Positions 18,262 through 25,394 of a DNA stretch of 64,000 nt are shown here, piece after piece. The DNA is taken from the NCBI GenBank assembly GCA_041860225.1, contig CP151794.1, positions 1,550,001 through 1,614,000 on the forward strand. The letters are read 5' to 3'. The translations under genes were made by a program, and so were the position numbers. Position 1 is the first letter of the stretch; each line of letters starts with the position of its first letter. The notes beneath the pieces were generated by a model that was not told the DNA's origin, ran no database searches, and saw nothing but the letters and a program-made list of their open reading frames with translations. This stretch comes from Magnimaribacter mokuoloeensis (GTDB taxonomy: Bacteria > Pseudomonadota > Gammaproteobacteria > Magnimaribacterales > Magnimaribacteraceae).

Positions 18262-18507
18262 ATGAACAAATTTTTTAGAAAAGATAAAGTTAATGAATTC
18301 ACTCTTTCTGGATATATAAGATTCTTAGGGAATAAACAGGCATCTAAAGTTTTTGGATGTTCTGAGGCTACCTGTAAGTCATGGAGATATGGATACAGAC
18401 AACCTTCCATCTCTCAAGCAAAGAGAATAATAGAGATAACTGAGGGTAGGCTTAATTATGAATCTATATATGGTTCAGTTTCAGAAATTTTAAAGGGAGA
18501 GGCATAG
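18262..18507 (+). CDS. Cro/YdaS-like helix-turn-helix regulator
   Basis: Eighty-one residues with a single small helix-turn-helix domain: NKQASKVFGCSEATCKSWRY has the pattern of Cro and YdaS-type DNA-binding proteins (a QA..FG.S......W recognition motif), followed by RQPSISQAKRIIE and a conserved tail. It probably represses the divergent island promoters through the adjacent palindromes. It is the first gene of the rightward island operon, and the next gene starts at the base after its stop, so the two are cotranscribed. No strong ribosome site is visible. Confidence 0.75.
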   Translation: MNKFFRKDKVNEFTLSGYIRFLGNKQASKVFGCSEATCKSWRYGYRQPSISQAKRIIEITEGRLNYESIYGSVSEILKGEA

Positions 18508-18879
18508 GTGGAAAGTCATTACATATTCAAGCTCGATGAAAAAATACAAATAGACGAGATAAAGAAGAATTTAAAGAAGAGAATTAAGTCAAAACCTTCA
18601 AATAAGTATAACTTTGAGTTTGAGCAAGAAATTGTTTATACAGTTCTTCATAAATTTTCAAATTATGAAACCCACATGTGGTCTATATATCAGAACTTAA
18701 ATCAGGATTTTATTCATAATCAATATAGACATATTCTTTTAGAGATATCTAAGTTAGACACTTCTTTGACATTGGCATGTATGAAAATTTTAGATAGATA
18801 TAAGCGTCAATATGAATCTAGGAAGAAAAGAAGCAATTATGTTGTTAATACCTCACTTAATCTGGAGACGTTATGCTAA
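18508..18879 (+). CDS. Unknown island protein, 123 aa
   Basis: Starts with GTG directly after the stop of the regulator gene, with GGGAGAGG a few bases upstream as ribosome site. The protein is mostly helical and rich in lysine, tyrosine and asparagine; no signal peptide or transmembrane segment is visible and I recognise no family. Its 3' end overlaps the ARPP-1-like gene by 7 bases, so translation is probably coupled. It may be an accessory or DNA/RNA-binding component of the downstream pair, but that is guesswork from position. Confidence 0.65.
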   Translation: MESHYIFKLDEKIQIDEIKKNLKKRIKSKPSNKYNFEFEQEIVYTVLHKFSNYETHMWSIYQNLNQDFIHNQYRHILLEISKLDTSLTLACMKILDRYKRQYESRKKRSNYVVNTSLNLETLC

Positions 18880-19829
18880 TAGACCAATTACAGCCTTATC
18901 TGAATAAGACATCTTTATTCATGCAAGAGCCATTTTTTTCTGATGTACAAATATTTAAGGATTATGAAGGATACTTTATTCCCATCTGTTCAAACGAACA
19001 AAAAAAAGCAAACTACATAACAGTTGATAGAAATGATTCAGACCTATTTTGTCTTCACGAAACAGAAAAGGTGAGTTACCTCTTAGTCGAAAACTTATCA
19101 ATAAAACCTTTGTTGATTTTAAATGGAGAGATATTTGATGGAGCTATGCAAGATCGCGTAGCTAATGAAACGGTCTTGATCCCTAGCAAATCTTCAGTTG
19201 AAATTAATGTGAGTTGCGTTGAGCAAGGCAGATGGGCTTATAAAACAAAGGCCTTTAGTAGGGGTAAAAATATGTTTAACTATCACTCCAAAGGAGTGAA
19301 GGATCAATACAACAACTCTTTAAAACATAATCGACCTTCAGGCTCTGTTCAAAGCAATGTTTGGTCATCCATCTCGGATAAACAAAGAAGGATGGGTGTA
19401 TTTTCTAGAACAGGCTCCATTAATGATACTTACGAAAAATACGAGGAATCTTTAAACCACCTTCGCGAGAAGATTATTGAGCAGGATAATCAAATTGGAT
19501 TATTGGTAATGATTCCTGGCAAATATATTGGAATTGATTTATTCACAAATGGAGACATTTTCAACAAATATAAAGAGAGATTGTACAACAGCCATCTAAT
19601 TGAGCTCATAGAAAAAGTTCGAAATGGTAGAAGGGATTTCAGAAAACAGATAGATTCTTTTATGCTCGAAATTATGTATTCGAGAGAAGTTTATGCAAAA
19701 AAGAAGCTTGGTGTAGAGTACAGTATATACGATAGAACTTCACAGGTTTCCTCAACTTGCTTAGCTTTAAATGACGATTTAATTCACCTAACAGCAATGA
19801 AAAATATTGAAAATAAACATGGAAGATAA
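18873..19829 (+). CDS. ARPP-1-like (DUF6569-type) domain protein
   Basis: 318 residues. The centre carries the hallmark of the ARPP-1 family (named for association with ADP-ribosylglycohydrolase and rhodanese-phosphatase genes): LILNGEIFDGAMQDRVAN at about 81-98, VLIPSKSSVEINVSCVEQGRW at 101-121, and a later SRTGSIN...SSTCLALNDDLIHL region. Known members lie in NAD/ADP-ribose and conflict-system contexts; the biochemical activity is not established. It overlaps the upstream gene by 7 bases and the UDG-like gene by 11, which suggests the three act together. The family match is by motif memory and should be tested by profile search. Confidence 0.7.
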   Translation: MLIDQLQPYLNKTSLFMQEPFFSDVQIFKDYEGYFIPICSNEQKKANYITVDRNDSDLFCLHETEKVSYLLVENLSIKPLLILNGEIFDGAMQDRVANETVLIPSKSSVEINVSCVEQGRWAYKTKAFSRGKNMFNYHSKGVKDQYNNSLKHNRPSGSVQSNVWSSISDKQRRMGVFSRTGSINDTYEKYEESLNHLREKIIEQDNQIGLLVMIPGKYIGIDLFTNGDIFNKYKERLYNSHLIELIEKVRNGRRDFRKQIDSFMLEIMYSREVYAKKKLGVEYSIYDRTSQVSSTCLALNDDLIHLTAMKNIENKHGR

Positions 19830-20559
19830 GATCTTAAAACTTAAACATTTACTACAAAAAACTGGTTTAGAAGACGAGCCCGGTTCAATTATTTACTCTG
19901 CAAACTCAACTCTCAAGGAAGGCAAATTTTATTTTTTGGGAACCAATCCAGGAGGTAATAATCTCAATTACTCCGACACCATCTTAAATCAACTGAAATT
20001 TTCTGAAGAAAAAAATGAATATATCGATGGCAATTGGGGAAATAAAAAGCATCAAGAGACTATAAGGTCAGTTTTTAAAGAATTAGGCATAAATCTAGAA
20101 ACAACATTCTCTACTAATATGTCATTTATACGCTCGCCAGGAGAACAAAAATATAAACCCAGAAGTCCTATAAGCGAGGAAGCAATTAAGTTGGCTGCAA
20201 AGGCAAAAAAACAATTAAAACAAGATGGAAGGAAAACCTTTTGGCCTATACATGAATACTTTCTTTCAATCGTAAAACCTAAAATAGTAATTGCAAATGG
20301 AAGCATGGCAAGAGATCTTTTTTGGAATAAGATTATGAAGTCTGAATTCAGTGGCGGAAAGGTTCAAAGAGAAAATATGTTCGAATATAGTAACTCAGCC
20401 AACAAATTTTGTTATTTTTTCAAAGGAGATCTAAAAACAGACAACCTTTACATACAAAATCTGACCGTTTTATCTTTACCTCATCTAAGTTTTCAAGATT
20501 ACTCATTTCATAAAAAAGGAGTTGAATGGGCAAAGAAAAAGATATCTTCATTAATGTAA
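19819..20559 (+). CDS. Uracil-DNA-glycosylase-superfamily-like protein
   Basis: 246 residues from the ATG at 19819 (an in-frame TTG at 19807 would add four). The order of motifs fits the UDG fold: FYFLGTNPGGNN at about 37-48 (motif 1, like GxNPG of family 2), a TNMSF segment at about 99-103, KPKIVIANG at about 153-161, and LPHLSF at about 220-225 in place of the usual HPS loop. Members excise uracil or other bases, or are recruited as sensors of modified DNA or RNA. The key aspartate/asparagine of motif 1 is represented by N43. It overlaps the ARPP-1-like gene by 11 bases. Enzymatic activity is not proven by these motifs. Confidence 0.65.
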   Translation: MEDKILKLKHLLQKTGLEDEPGSIIYSANSTLKEGKFYFLGTNPGGNNLNYSDTILNQLKFSEEKNEYIDGNWGNKKHQETIRSVFKELGINLETTFSTNMSFIRSPGEQKYKPRSPISEEAIKLAAKAKKQLKQDGRKTFWPIHEYFLSIVKPKIVIANGSMARDLFWNKIMKSEFSGGKVQRENMFEYSNSANKFCYFFKGDLKTDNLYIQNLTVLSLPHLSFQDYSFHKKGVEWAKKKISSLM

Positions 20560-20582
20560 TAATTTAAATAATAGGAGTAGAA

Positions 20583-20753
20583 ATGGATACAACAAAATGG
20601 AAAAGTGTTGCTATACGTAAAGAGATTGTTGAACTAGCAGCCGACATCGGTGAAAAGACTGAAAGGCCTAAAAGCAATGTGTTTGCGTATGCAGTTAAAA
20701 GATTACAAGATGATCTTAAAAACGGACGCTTGAATGACGTACCTAAGTCTTAA
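20583..20753 (+). CDS. Small ribbon-helix-helix-like protein, 56 aa
   Basis: Open from ATG at 20583 to TAA at 20751-20753, preceded by AGGAG with good spacing. The N terminus KWKSVAIRKEIVEL forms a plausible beta strand plus helix A, and SNVFAYAVKRLQDDLK a helix B, matching the ribbon-helix-helix layout of Arc/CopG-type DNA-binding proteins or antitoxins. It has no recognisable toxin partner unless the next 129-aa protein fills that role. It may be a second regulator of the island, or an excision factor of the small DNA-binding type that tRNA-site elements often carry. Confidence 0.65.
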   Translation: MDTTKWKSVAIRKEIVELAADIGEKTERPKSNVFAYAVKRLQDDLKNGRLNDVPKS

Positions 20754-20770
20754 TTAATTAGATTCTTAGA

Positions 20771-21160
20771 TTGAGAATAGTAAAAAATATAGACTTTCGA
20801 CGAGATGATTCTAGAAAAAGACATCACAAACTTGATAGTCCTCTAAGATTCCCTATGCATGCTGAGCTTGCTCAAACTCATGAGGAACGCATTCAATGGC
20901 TTTATTACGAAAATATTGTAATTTTAACAGAATATCTTTCTGCAAAACTTCTATATGATATTGCCAAAGTCAGATTTCAAGAAAAAGGATATGGAGTTAG
21001 CCTCAGAGAATACAAGACTAGAAGAGAGGCTTTAACTCTTTGGAAGGAGGTCAATGAAAATGCAAAGGAGTATCGTCAAAAATACTTACAAGCTTTGAAA
21101 GTATATTCAAAGTACCACGTTGCAGGAGTTAGCGAAGAGTGGGAATTAGAAGAAGAGTGA
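20771..21160 (+). CDS. Unknown island protein, 129 aa
   Basis: Open frame beginning at a TTG at 20771, 17 bases after the ribbon-helix-helix-like gene; an ATG at 20855 would give a shorter 101-residue product, and no strong ribosome site decides between them. The N terminus is basic (RRDDSRKRHHK), the middle helical with WLYYENIVILTEYLSAKLLYD, the C terminus acidic (EEWELEEE). I recognise no family. It is the last gene before the right attachment site. Confidence 0.55.
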   Translation: MRIVKNIDFRRDDSRKRHHKLDSPLRFPMHAELAQTHEERIQWLYYENIVILTEYLSAKLLYDIAKVRFQEKGYGVSLREYKTRREALTLWKEVNENAKEYRQKYLQALKVYSKYHVAGVSEEWELEEE

Positions 21161-21174
21161 AAACTGGGAAGATC

Positions 21175-21193
21175 TAGGGGAGTTTTAGGGGAG
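21175..21193. repeat. Tandem TAGGGGAG direct repeats near the right attachment site
   Basis: TAGGGGAG occurs at 21175-21182 and again at 21186-21193, an 11-base period, about 60 bases inside the right attachment site. GAATATTC, a perfect 8-base palindrome, follows directly. Helically phased short repeats next to an att site resemble recombinase or excisionase arm-binding sites; no equivalent copies were noticed at the left end. Confidence 0.4.
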
Positions 21194-21251
21194 AATATTC
21201 CCAAATGGACGAAAAGAGCCTACTATAGGCATGTCGGAGATCGACACTCCT

Positions 21252-21299
21252 CCCTGATAAGGGTGAGGTCGGAAGTTCAAGTCTTCCCAGACCCACCAT
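21252..21299 (+). repeat. Right attachment site (tRNA-Ile 3' duplicate)
   Basis: Exact 48-base copy of 16604-16651. It contains half of the anticodon arm, the variable loop, the whole T arm, the acceptor 3' strand and CCA but lacks the 5' half, so it is not a tRNA gene. It probably represents the original 3' end of tRNA-Ile displaced by the island. Confidence 0.9.
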
Positions 21300-21429
21300 T
21301 TTCTAATCAATACATCCTTCTTTAGAATTTCTTCACTTTCTCCTAACTCTAGTATTCGTTAAATTTTCTGGATTTGATGCAAATTAAAAAAAAATGAGTT
21401 TATTATTATAAATAATGAAGGAGTAATTT

Positions 21430-22368
21430 ATGAAAGCAGTTGGAATTATGACTCACGGAGGTCCTGAGACATTAGAGGTGTTAGAAGTTCCTGATCAAGA
21501 TGCTGGTTCAGGTCAAATCCGAATTCGCAACTTTGCTGCATCTGTTAACCCTGTTGATGTATCAGTTAGAAATGGATCAATGGCAGAGATCCAAAAAATA
21601 AATCCTCCTCCTTATGTTCCTGGAATGGACGCAGCAGGAGTTATAGATCAAATTGGAGATGATGTAGAAACGGATCTTAAAGTTGGTGATAGTGTGATGG
21701 CAATGGTAGTTCCTAATGGTATTCATGGAGCCTATAAAGAAAATATTGTTCTAGATGAGAATGCAGTAGTGAGAGCTCCAAAAGATACTAACCACATTCA
21801 AGCTTCTACTCTTCCAATGAATTCTCTTACAGCACGATTATCCCTAGATCTTCTCGGTCTTAATAAAGGTCAAGTACTTGCTGTTACAGGAGGGCCAGGA
21901 GCTTACGGAGGTTTTGTTATTCAACTAGCCAAAGCAGATGGGTTAACTGTTATTGCAGATTCAAATGAATCTGATAGGAATCTTCTGGAATCTTTAGGCG
22001 TGGATATCATTATTCCAAGAGGAGATGGTTTTGCCGCAAGGGTAAGAGAAGAATTTCCAAATGGAGTTGATGGCATAGCAGATGGAGCATTATTAAACGA
22101 ATCAGCTATTGAAGCAGTAAAAGACGGCGGCTCTTTTACTTCTGTTAGGGGTTTTAGAGGTGAACCTCAGAGAGATATTGATTTTACTGCAACTTGGGTT
22201 ACAGCCTATGATTGTAAAAAAGATATATTGGAAACTTTATGTCAGCAAGCCGAGGAGGGCGTTCTCACTTTAAGAGTTGCTGATTCTGTGACAATGGAAA
22301 ATGCTGCTGAAGCACATAAAAAACTAGAAGCTGGCGGAACCAGAGGCAGAATGGTCATAGAATTCTAA
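21430..22368 (+). CDS. Zinc-independent MDR oxidoreductase (quinone-oxidoreductase type)
   Basis: 312-residue NADP-dependent medium-chain dehydrogenase/reductase. It begins with the usual MKAVGIMTHGGPETLEV, has the GroES-like part with SVNPVDVSVRNG and YVPGMDAAGVI, then a nucleotide-binding segment VLAVTGGPGAYGGFVIQLA. The structural-zinc cysteines are absent, as in the QOR branch. The physiological substrate is unknown. It is preceded by GAAGGAG with good spacing. It is the first chromosomal gene after the island and is followed by a strong hairpin at 22412-22435. Confidence 0.88.
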   Translation: MKAVGIMTHGGPETLEVLEVPDQDAGSGQIRIRNFAASVNPVDVSVRNGSMAEIQKINPPPYVPGMDAAGVIDQIGDDVETDLKVGDSVMAMVVPNGIHGAYKENIVLDENAVVRAPKDTNHIQASTLPMNSLTARLSLDLLGLNKGQVLAVTGGPGAYGGFVIQLAKADGLTVIADSNESDRNLLESLGVDIIIPRGDGFAARVREEFPNGVDGIADGALLNESAIEAVKDGGSFTSVRGFRGEPQRDIDFTATWVTAYDCKKDILETLCQQAEEGVLTLRVADSVTMENAAEAHKKLEAGGTRGRMVIEF

Positions 22369-22411
22369 TTCCATGTATTAGTATTTTGTAACTTACTTAT
22401 CAGTTCAAAAT

Positions 22412-22435
22412 TTAAGGGGCCATAAGGCCCCTTAA
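22412..22435. terminator. Hairpin terminator, probably bidirectional
   Basis: TTAAGGGGCC-ATAA-GGCCCCTTAA is a perfect 10-bp stem with a 4-base loop, GC-rich in the middle and flanked by A/T. It sits between the convergent ends of the 21430-22368 oxidoreductase and the small leftward gene ending at 22440, the expected position for a shared terminator. The U-tract is short on both sides. Confidence 0.75.
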
Positions 22436-22439
22436 GTCC

Positions 22440-22580
22440 TTAAGGATAAAAAGGGTTATCGGTCACATAAGTAGGAAGATTGTAGTATCTTCTACTTCTG
22501 TAGATAGGCTGCCCCAATTGCCTCTTAAGGGATTTTTTGACTGCACGATTGATTAATCGTACTTCTTCATATTTAGTCAT
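22440..22580 (-). CDS. Small basic protein, 46 aa
   Basis: The leftward frame starts at ATG 22580 with GGGAG upstream at ideal spacing, and encodes MTKYEEVRLINRAVKKSLKR followed by a segment rich in arginine, tyrosine and proline. An upstream in-frame start at 22622 would add 14 residues but has no better ribosome site. The protein is strongly basic, suggesting nucleic-acid or ribosome contact. I do not recognise a family. It is closed by the hairpin at 22412-22435 and preceded by a duplicated leader (22598-22685), so it appears to be a self-contained gene. Confidence 0.65.
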   Translation of the reverse strand: MTKYEEVRLINRAVKKSLKRQLGQPIYRSRRYYNLPTYVTDNPFYP

Positions 22581-22597
22581 AACATCTCCCGTTAAAA

Positions 22598-22685
22598 AGA
22601 TGCGTTCCTTCGGTATTATCACCTACTTCCGTCCCTTGCGGGATGAACGAAGATGCGTTCCTTCGTCACAATTGACTACTTCCGT
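22598..22685 (-). repeat. Duplicated leader upstream of the 46-aa gene
   Basis: AGATGCGTTCCTTCG occurs at 22598-22612 and 22651-22665, and CTACTTCCGT at 22623-22632 and 22676-22685, each pair 53 bases apart. Two units of a composite element are therefore arranged in tandem. Read leftward, in the sense of the small gene, each unit runs ACGGAAGTAG ... CGAAGGAACGCATCT and both lie in its 5' region. Possible roles are a structured untranslated leader, tandem regulator sites or a small RNA duplicated in tandem. Confidence 0.6.
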
Positions 22686-22786
22686 TCACTGCTACATTTA
22701 GAGTGAATGAACGATTGATCAAATATTAACATCTTCCCTTCATTTGTCTAAACTTATATTCTTTCTAGAAAAGGAAGATCAAAGCA

Positions 22787-24325
22787 ATGAAAACATTTAA
22801 AAAAATTACAAATTTCATCATTATTTTTTTTCTTTCCTTTCAAATTACTTCAGAAGTTAAAGAACTGACAATTCTTCACACGAATGATTTACATGCTCAC
22901 CTTTTTCCAAGAATAGCTCCTTGGATAAGTGAATCTCGAAAGATTGGTGGGTTTGCAAATCTTGCAACTTTAGTAAAACAGGAAAAAAGACTAAACCCCA
23001 ATAGCATCTTGATAGATGCAGGAGATTATTTTTCAGGTCCCTATATAAGTACTTTAACCAAAGGAGAAGCAGTAATTAAATCAATGAACTTCTTAGGAAT
23101 TGATGCTGCATGTATCGGCAATCATGAATTTGATCATGGATGGGACAACATGCTAATTCAGATTGAGAAGGCAAATTTCCCAATCTTGAATGGTAATTTA
23201 TTTTTTGAAGGGACTGATCAATTAGTCTGGGATAATCCCTATATCATCCTAGAAAGAGACGACTTAAAAATAGGCATCATAGGTCTCCACGGTAAGTTTG
23301 CCTTTTATGACACCATTAACTTTAAGATGACTGAAGGTATTGAAGCCAGGGATGAAGAAGAATATCTCAGGAAGTACATCAAAGAGCTTAAACCCAAGAC
23401 AGACATAATCATTCTTGCTGTTCATCAAGGCATGCCGGGAAGACAATCCTCTATTGGCTTAACTGATGTTGAAAGGAACTTATACAAAGATATTCTTTTA
23501 GCGCGCAATGTTCCTGGTGTAGATATTATTGTTACTGGTCATGCTCATCAGGGCACAGAAAAGGCATTGGTATCAAATGGGACAATAATTGTTTCAACTA
23601 ACGCATATTCAACTGAATTAGGGAAATTGCAAATTAAGTACGACACTGAAAAAGAAATGATCATTTCTCATTCCAATCAATTGATCACAATATTTGATGA
23701 TGCGCTAGACGATGATAAAGATATGTTGAGAGAAATTAATTACTGGCAAGATGAAGTAGATGTTATTGCTTCTCTTCCTGTAACTTCTACAGCAGAGAAA
23801 CTAGTAAGAGCCTATGGAGAAGAGTCTAATATGGGTAATTTATTTGCTGATGCGATTAAAGCTTTCGATGAAAGAATAGATATTGCAATGGTTAATAGTG
23901 GAGCCCTTAGGCAAGATATTGAAGCAGGTTTAGTTACAAAAGGAGATCTTATTTCAGCTTTTCCATTTCCGAATACTGTGGTCATTACTAAACTGAAAGG
24001 ATCGCAAGTAAAAAAAATATTTGATCATGCCGCAGGAATGACTAATGGAATATTGCAGGTATCTGAAAATGTTCAATACTCATTTATTCCAGGAAATACA
24101 GCACAAAACATTGCCATTAATGGAGAGCTATTATCTGACAACCAAGAATATTGGGTAGCAGCTCCAAATTTTGTTACTCAAGGAGGGGATGGCTACTTAG
24201 AATTCAATAATTCTCTCGAGTACATAGATAGTGGAGTTTTGGTAGTAGATGCTACAGAAATCTTTCTTAAGGGTATTGATATATACCAACCTAAATACGG
24301 CGGAAGAATCAAGGTTCTAAATTAG
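22787..24325 (+). CDS. 5'-nucleotidase/UshA-family periplasmic metallophosphoesterase
   Basis: 512 residues with a signal peptide (about 1-23). The N-terminal calcineurin-like domain has HTNDLHAH, IDAGDYFSGP, GNHEFDHG and VTGHAHQG, which supply the two-metal site. The C-terminal 5'-nucleotidase domain contains NSGALRQDIEAG and the substrate-binding PFPNTVVITKLKG. Such enzymes hydrolyse nucleotides, UDP-sugars or cyclic nucleotides outside the inner membrane, for phosphate and nucleoside salvage. The exact substrate is not readable. It stands alone with about 160 bases of leader after the duplicated element. Confidence 0.92.
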   Translation: MKTFKKITNFIIIFFLSFQITSEVKELTILHTNDLHAHLFPRIAPWISESRKIGGFANLATLVKQEKRLNPNSILIDAGDYFSGPYISTLTKGEAVIKSMNFLGIDAACIGNHEFDHGWDNMLIQIEKANFPILNGNLFFEGTDQLVWDNPYIILERDDLKIGIIGLHGKFAFYDTINFKMTEGIEARDEEEYLRKYIKELKPKTDIIILAVHQGMPGRQSSIGLTDVERNLYKDILLARNVPGVDIIVTGHAHQGTEKALVSNGTIIVSTNAYSTELGKLQIKYDTEKEMIISHSNQLITIFDDALDDDKDMLREINYWQDEVDVIASLPVTSTAEKLVRAYGEESNMGNLFADAIKAFDERIDIAMVNSGALRQDIEAGLVTKGDLISAFPFPNTVVITKLKGSQVKKIFDHAAGMTNGILQVSENVQYSFIPGNTAQNIAINGELLSDNQEYWVAAPNFVTQGGDGYLEFNNSLEYIDSGVLVVDATEIFLKGIDIYQPKYGGRIKVLN

Positions 24326-24368
24326 ATAAATTATAAAACTTTTATTTCTGATAAGTATTAATTTGATA

Positions 24369-24506
24369 ATGAAGACTAAAAAGGAATATATTCAGGAGCT
24401 TTTGGAGAGAGGTTATGATAATCCTAAATTAGCTGATCTAAATGAGTCAGCTCTAGTAGCAATTCTTGAAAATGAGGAATCTTTTTATAAAAGGAACTCT
24501 AAATGA
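24369..24506 (+). CDS. Small acidic protein, 45 aa
   Basis: Short frame from ATG 24369 to TGA 24504-24506, starting MKTKKEYIQELLERGYDNPK and continuing with an ALVAILENEE helix. Its stop overlaps the ATG of the next gene as ATGA, with AAGGA upstream of that start. This coupling is the main support that it is a real gene. Helical and soluble by composition; I recognise no family, although the pattern of a short helix pair recalls SAP-like or small nucleic-acid-binding modules. Confidence 0.55.
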   Translation: MKTKKEYIQELLERGYDNPKLADLNESALVAILENEESFYKRNSK

Positions 24507-24811
24507 ATAGGTTATTGCTTTGGTTTGCATATTTCTTAATAGTCACAACTCCTATACAGATCGCGTTTTGTCTTTGGATATTTTTCTTTTTGATGAGCCC
24601 TGATTATAGTTTTTTTTCTTTCAGCACATCTGAATTTATGGATTTAACTTTCTTAAAATATTATAAAGCCTGGGTTTATTCTTGGCTGTGGAATGATTTC
24701 CTAGATGTTATCTGGTCTTTACCAGCTGCTCCAATGTCACTGCTAAAATTAATTTTCAATACTTGGCTTGGTATCTGGTTATTACCTATTGCCAGAAAAC
24801 TTAACGGATGA
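24503..24811 (+). CDS. Small membrane protein, 102 aa
   Basis: 102 residues dominated by hydrophobic and aromatic stretches: helices at about 4-33 and a second hydrophobic region around 65-95 (WLWNDFLDVIWSLPAAPMSL, then LGIWLLPIA). It is probably an inner-membrane protein. No family is recognised. It is coupled by ATGA overlaps to the genes on both sides, so the three make a small operon. Confidence 0.65.
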   Translation: MNRLLLWFAYFLIVTTPIQIAFCLWIFFFLMSPDYSFFSFSTSEFMDLTFLKYYKAWVYSWLWNDFLDVIWSLPAAPMSLLKLIFNTWLGIWLLPIARKLNG

Positions 24812-25275
24812 ACTTAAACATGAATAACGTATTAAAGAATATAACCGGTATATTCCTTTTAACTTTTTCTCTATTTTCCTGGAGTAATTCCAAAGATAAG
24901 CAGGCAATTGATAATGCTCTAAATACTTTAGAAAGCTTCATGGATACATTCAATTCCAAAGATATGAATGCATGGTCAGAAACTCTTAACTATCCTCATG
25001 TCAGATTAGCTAGCGGTAAAGTAACAGTTTGGGATACCAAAGAAGATTATGCTGCAGTTGATATATTTGACCGGCTTGAGGCTAGCGGATGGCATCATTC
25101 TGCTTGGGTATCTAGGGAGATAATTTTAGTTTCAGAAAAGAAGGTCCATATATCAACAGTCTTTCAACGATACGATAAAAACAACCAACCCACTAACAAG
25201 TATCAATCGCTGTATATTGTTACTAAGGAGAATGGAAAATGGGGCGTTAAGGCGAGGTCGAGTTTAGCTCCTTAA
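24808..25275 (+). CDS. Secreted SnoaL/NTF2-like protein
   Basis: 155 residues. A signal peptide spans about residues 1-26 (the ATG at 24808 couples to the upstream stop; an ATG at 24820 would also give it). The mature part starts with DNALNTLESFMDTFNSKDMN and has YPHVRLASGKVTVWDTKEDY and a late YIVTKENGKWGVKARS, the arrangement of NTF2-like/SnoaL-like alpha+beta cone proteins. Such proteins may be enzymes or binding modules; no catalytic residues can be assigned. Location is likely periplasmic. Confidence 0.75.
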   Translation: MNLNMNNVLKNITGIFLLTFSLFSWSNSKDKQAIDNALNTLESFMDTFNSKDMNAWSETLNYPHVRLASGKVTVWDTKEDYAAVDIFDRLEASGWHHSAWVSREIILVSEKKVHISTVFQRYDKNNQPTNKYQSLYIVTKENGKWGVKARSSLAP

Positions 25276-25345
25276 CCTTAGGCTTGTCATAAACCTGACA
25301 ATTTATCTTCTTTATAAGACAAAAAAAAATTGTTAGATTGAAATG

Positions 25346-25377
25346 ATCACAAGGCTTCTATATGTTTCCTTTGTGAT
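25346..25377 (+). terminator. Possible hairpin terminator
   Basis: ATCACAAGG and CCTTTGTGAT can pair (one bulged base) around a 13-base loop, followed by TTATTTG. It lies between the end of the secreted NTF2-like gene and the start of the next gene. A weaker TGTCA-TGACA hairpin lies just upstream. The T-run is poor, so this could also be a leader structure of the downstream gene. Confidence 0.35.
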
Positions 25378-25394
25378 TTATTTGTAGGAAAGAT

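Noticed and set aside
21241..21300. A second tRNA-Ile gene
   Set aside because: Only the 3' half of the tRNA is present (48 bases); the 5' acceptor, D arm and first half of the anticodon arm are absent. It is the displaced attachment-site copy.
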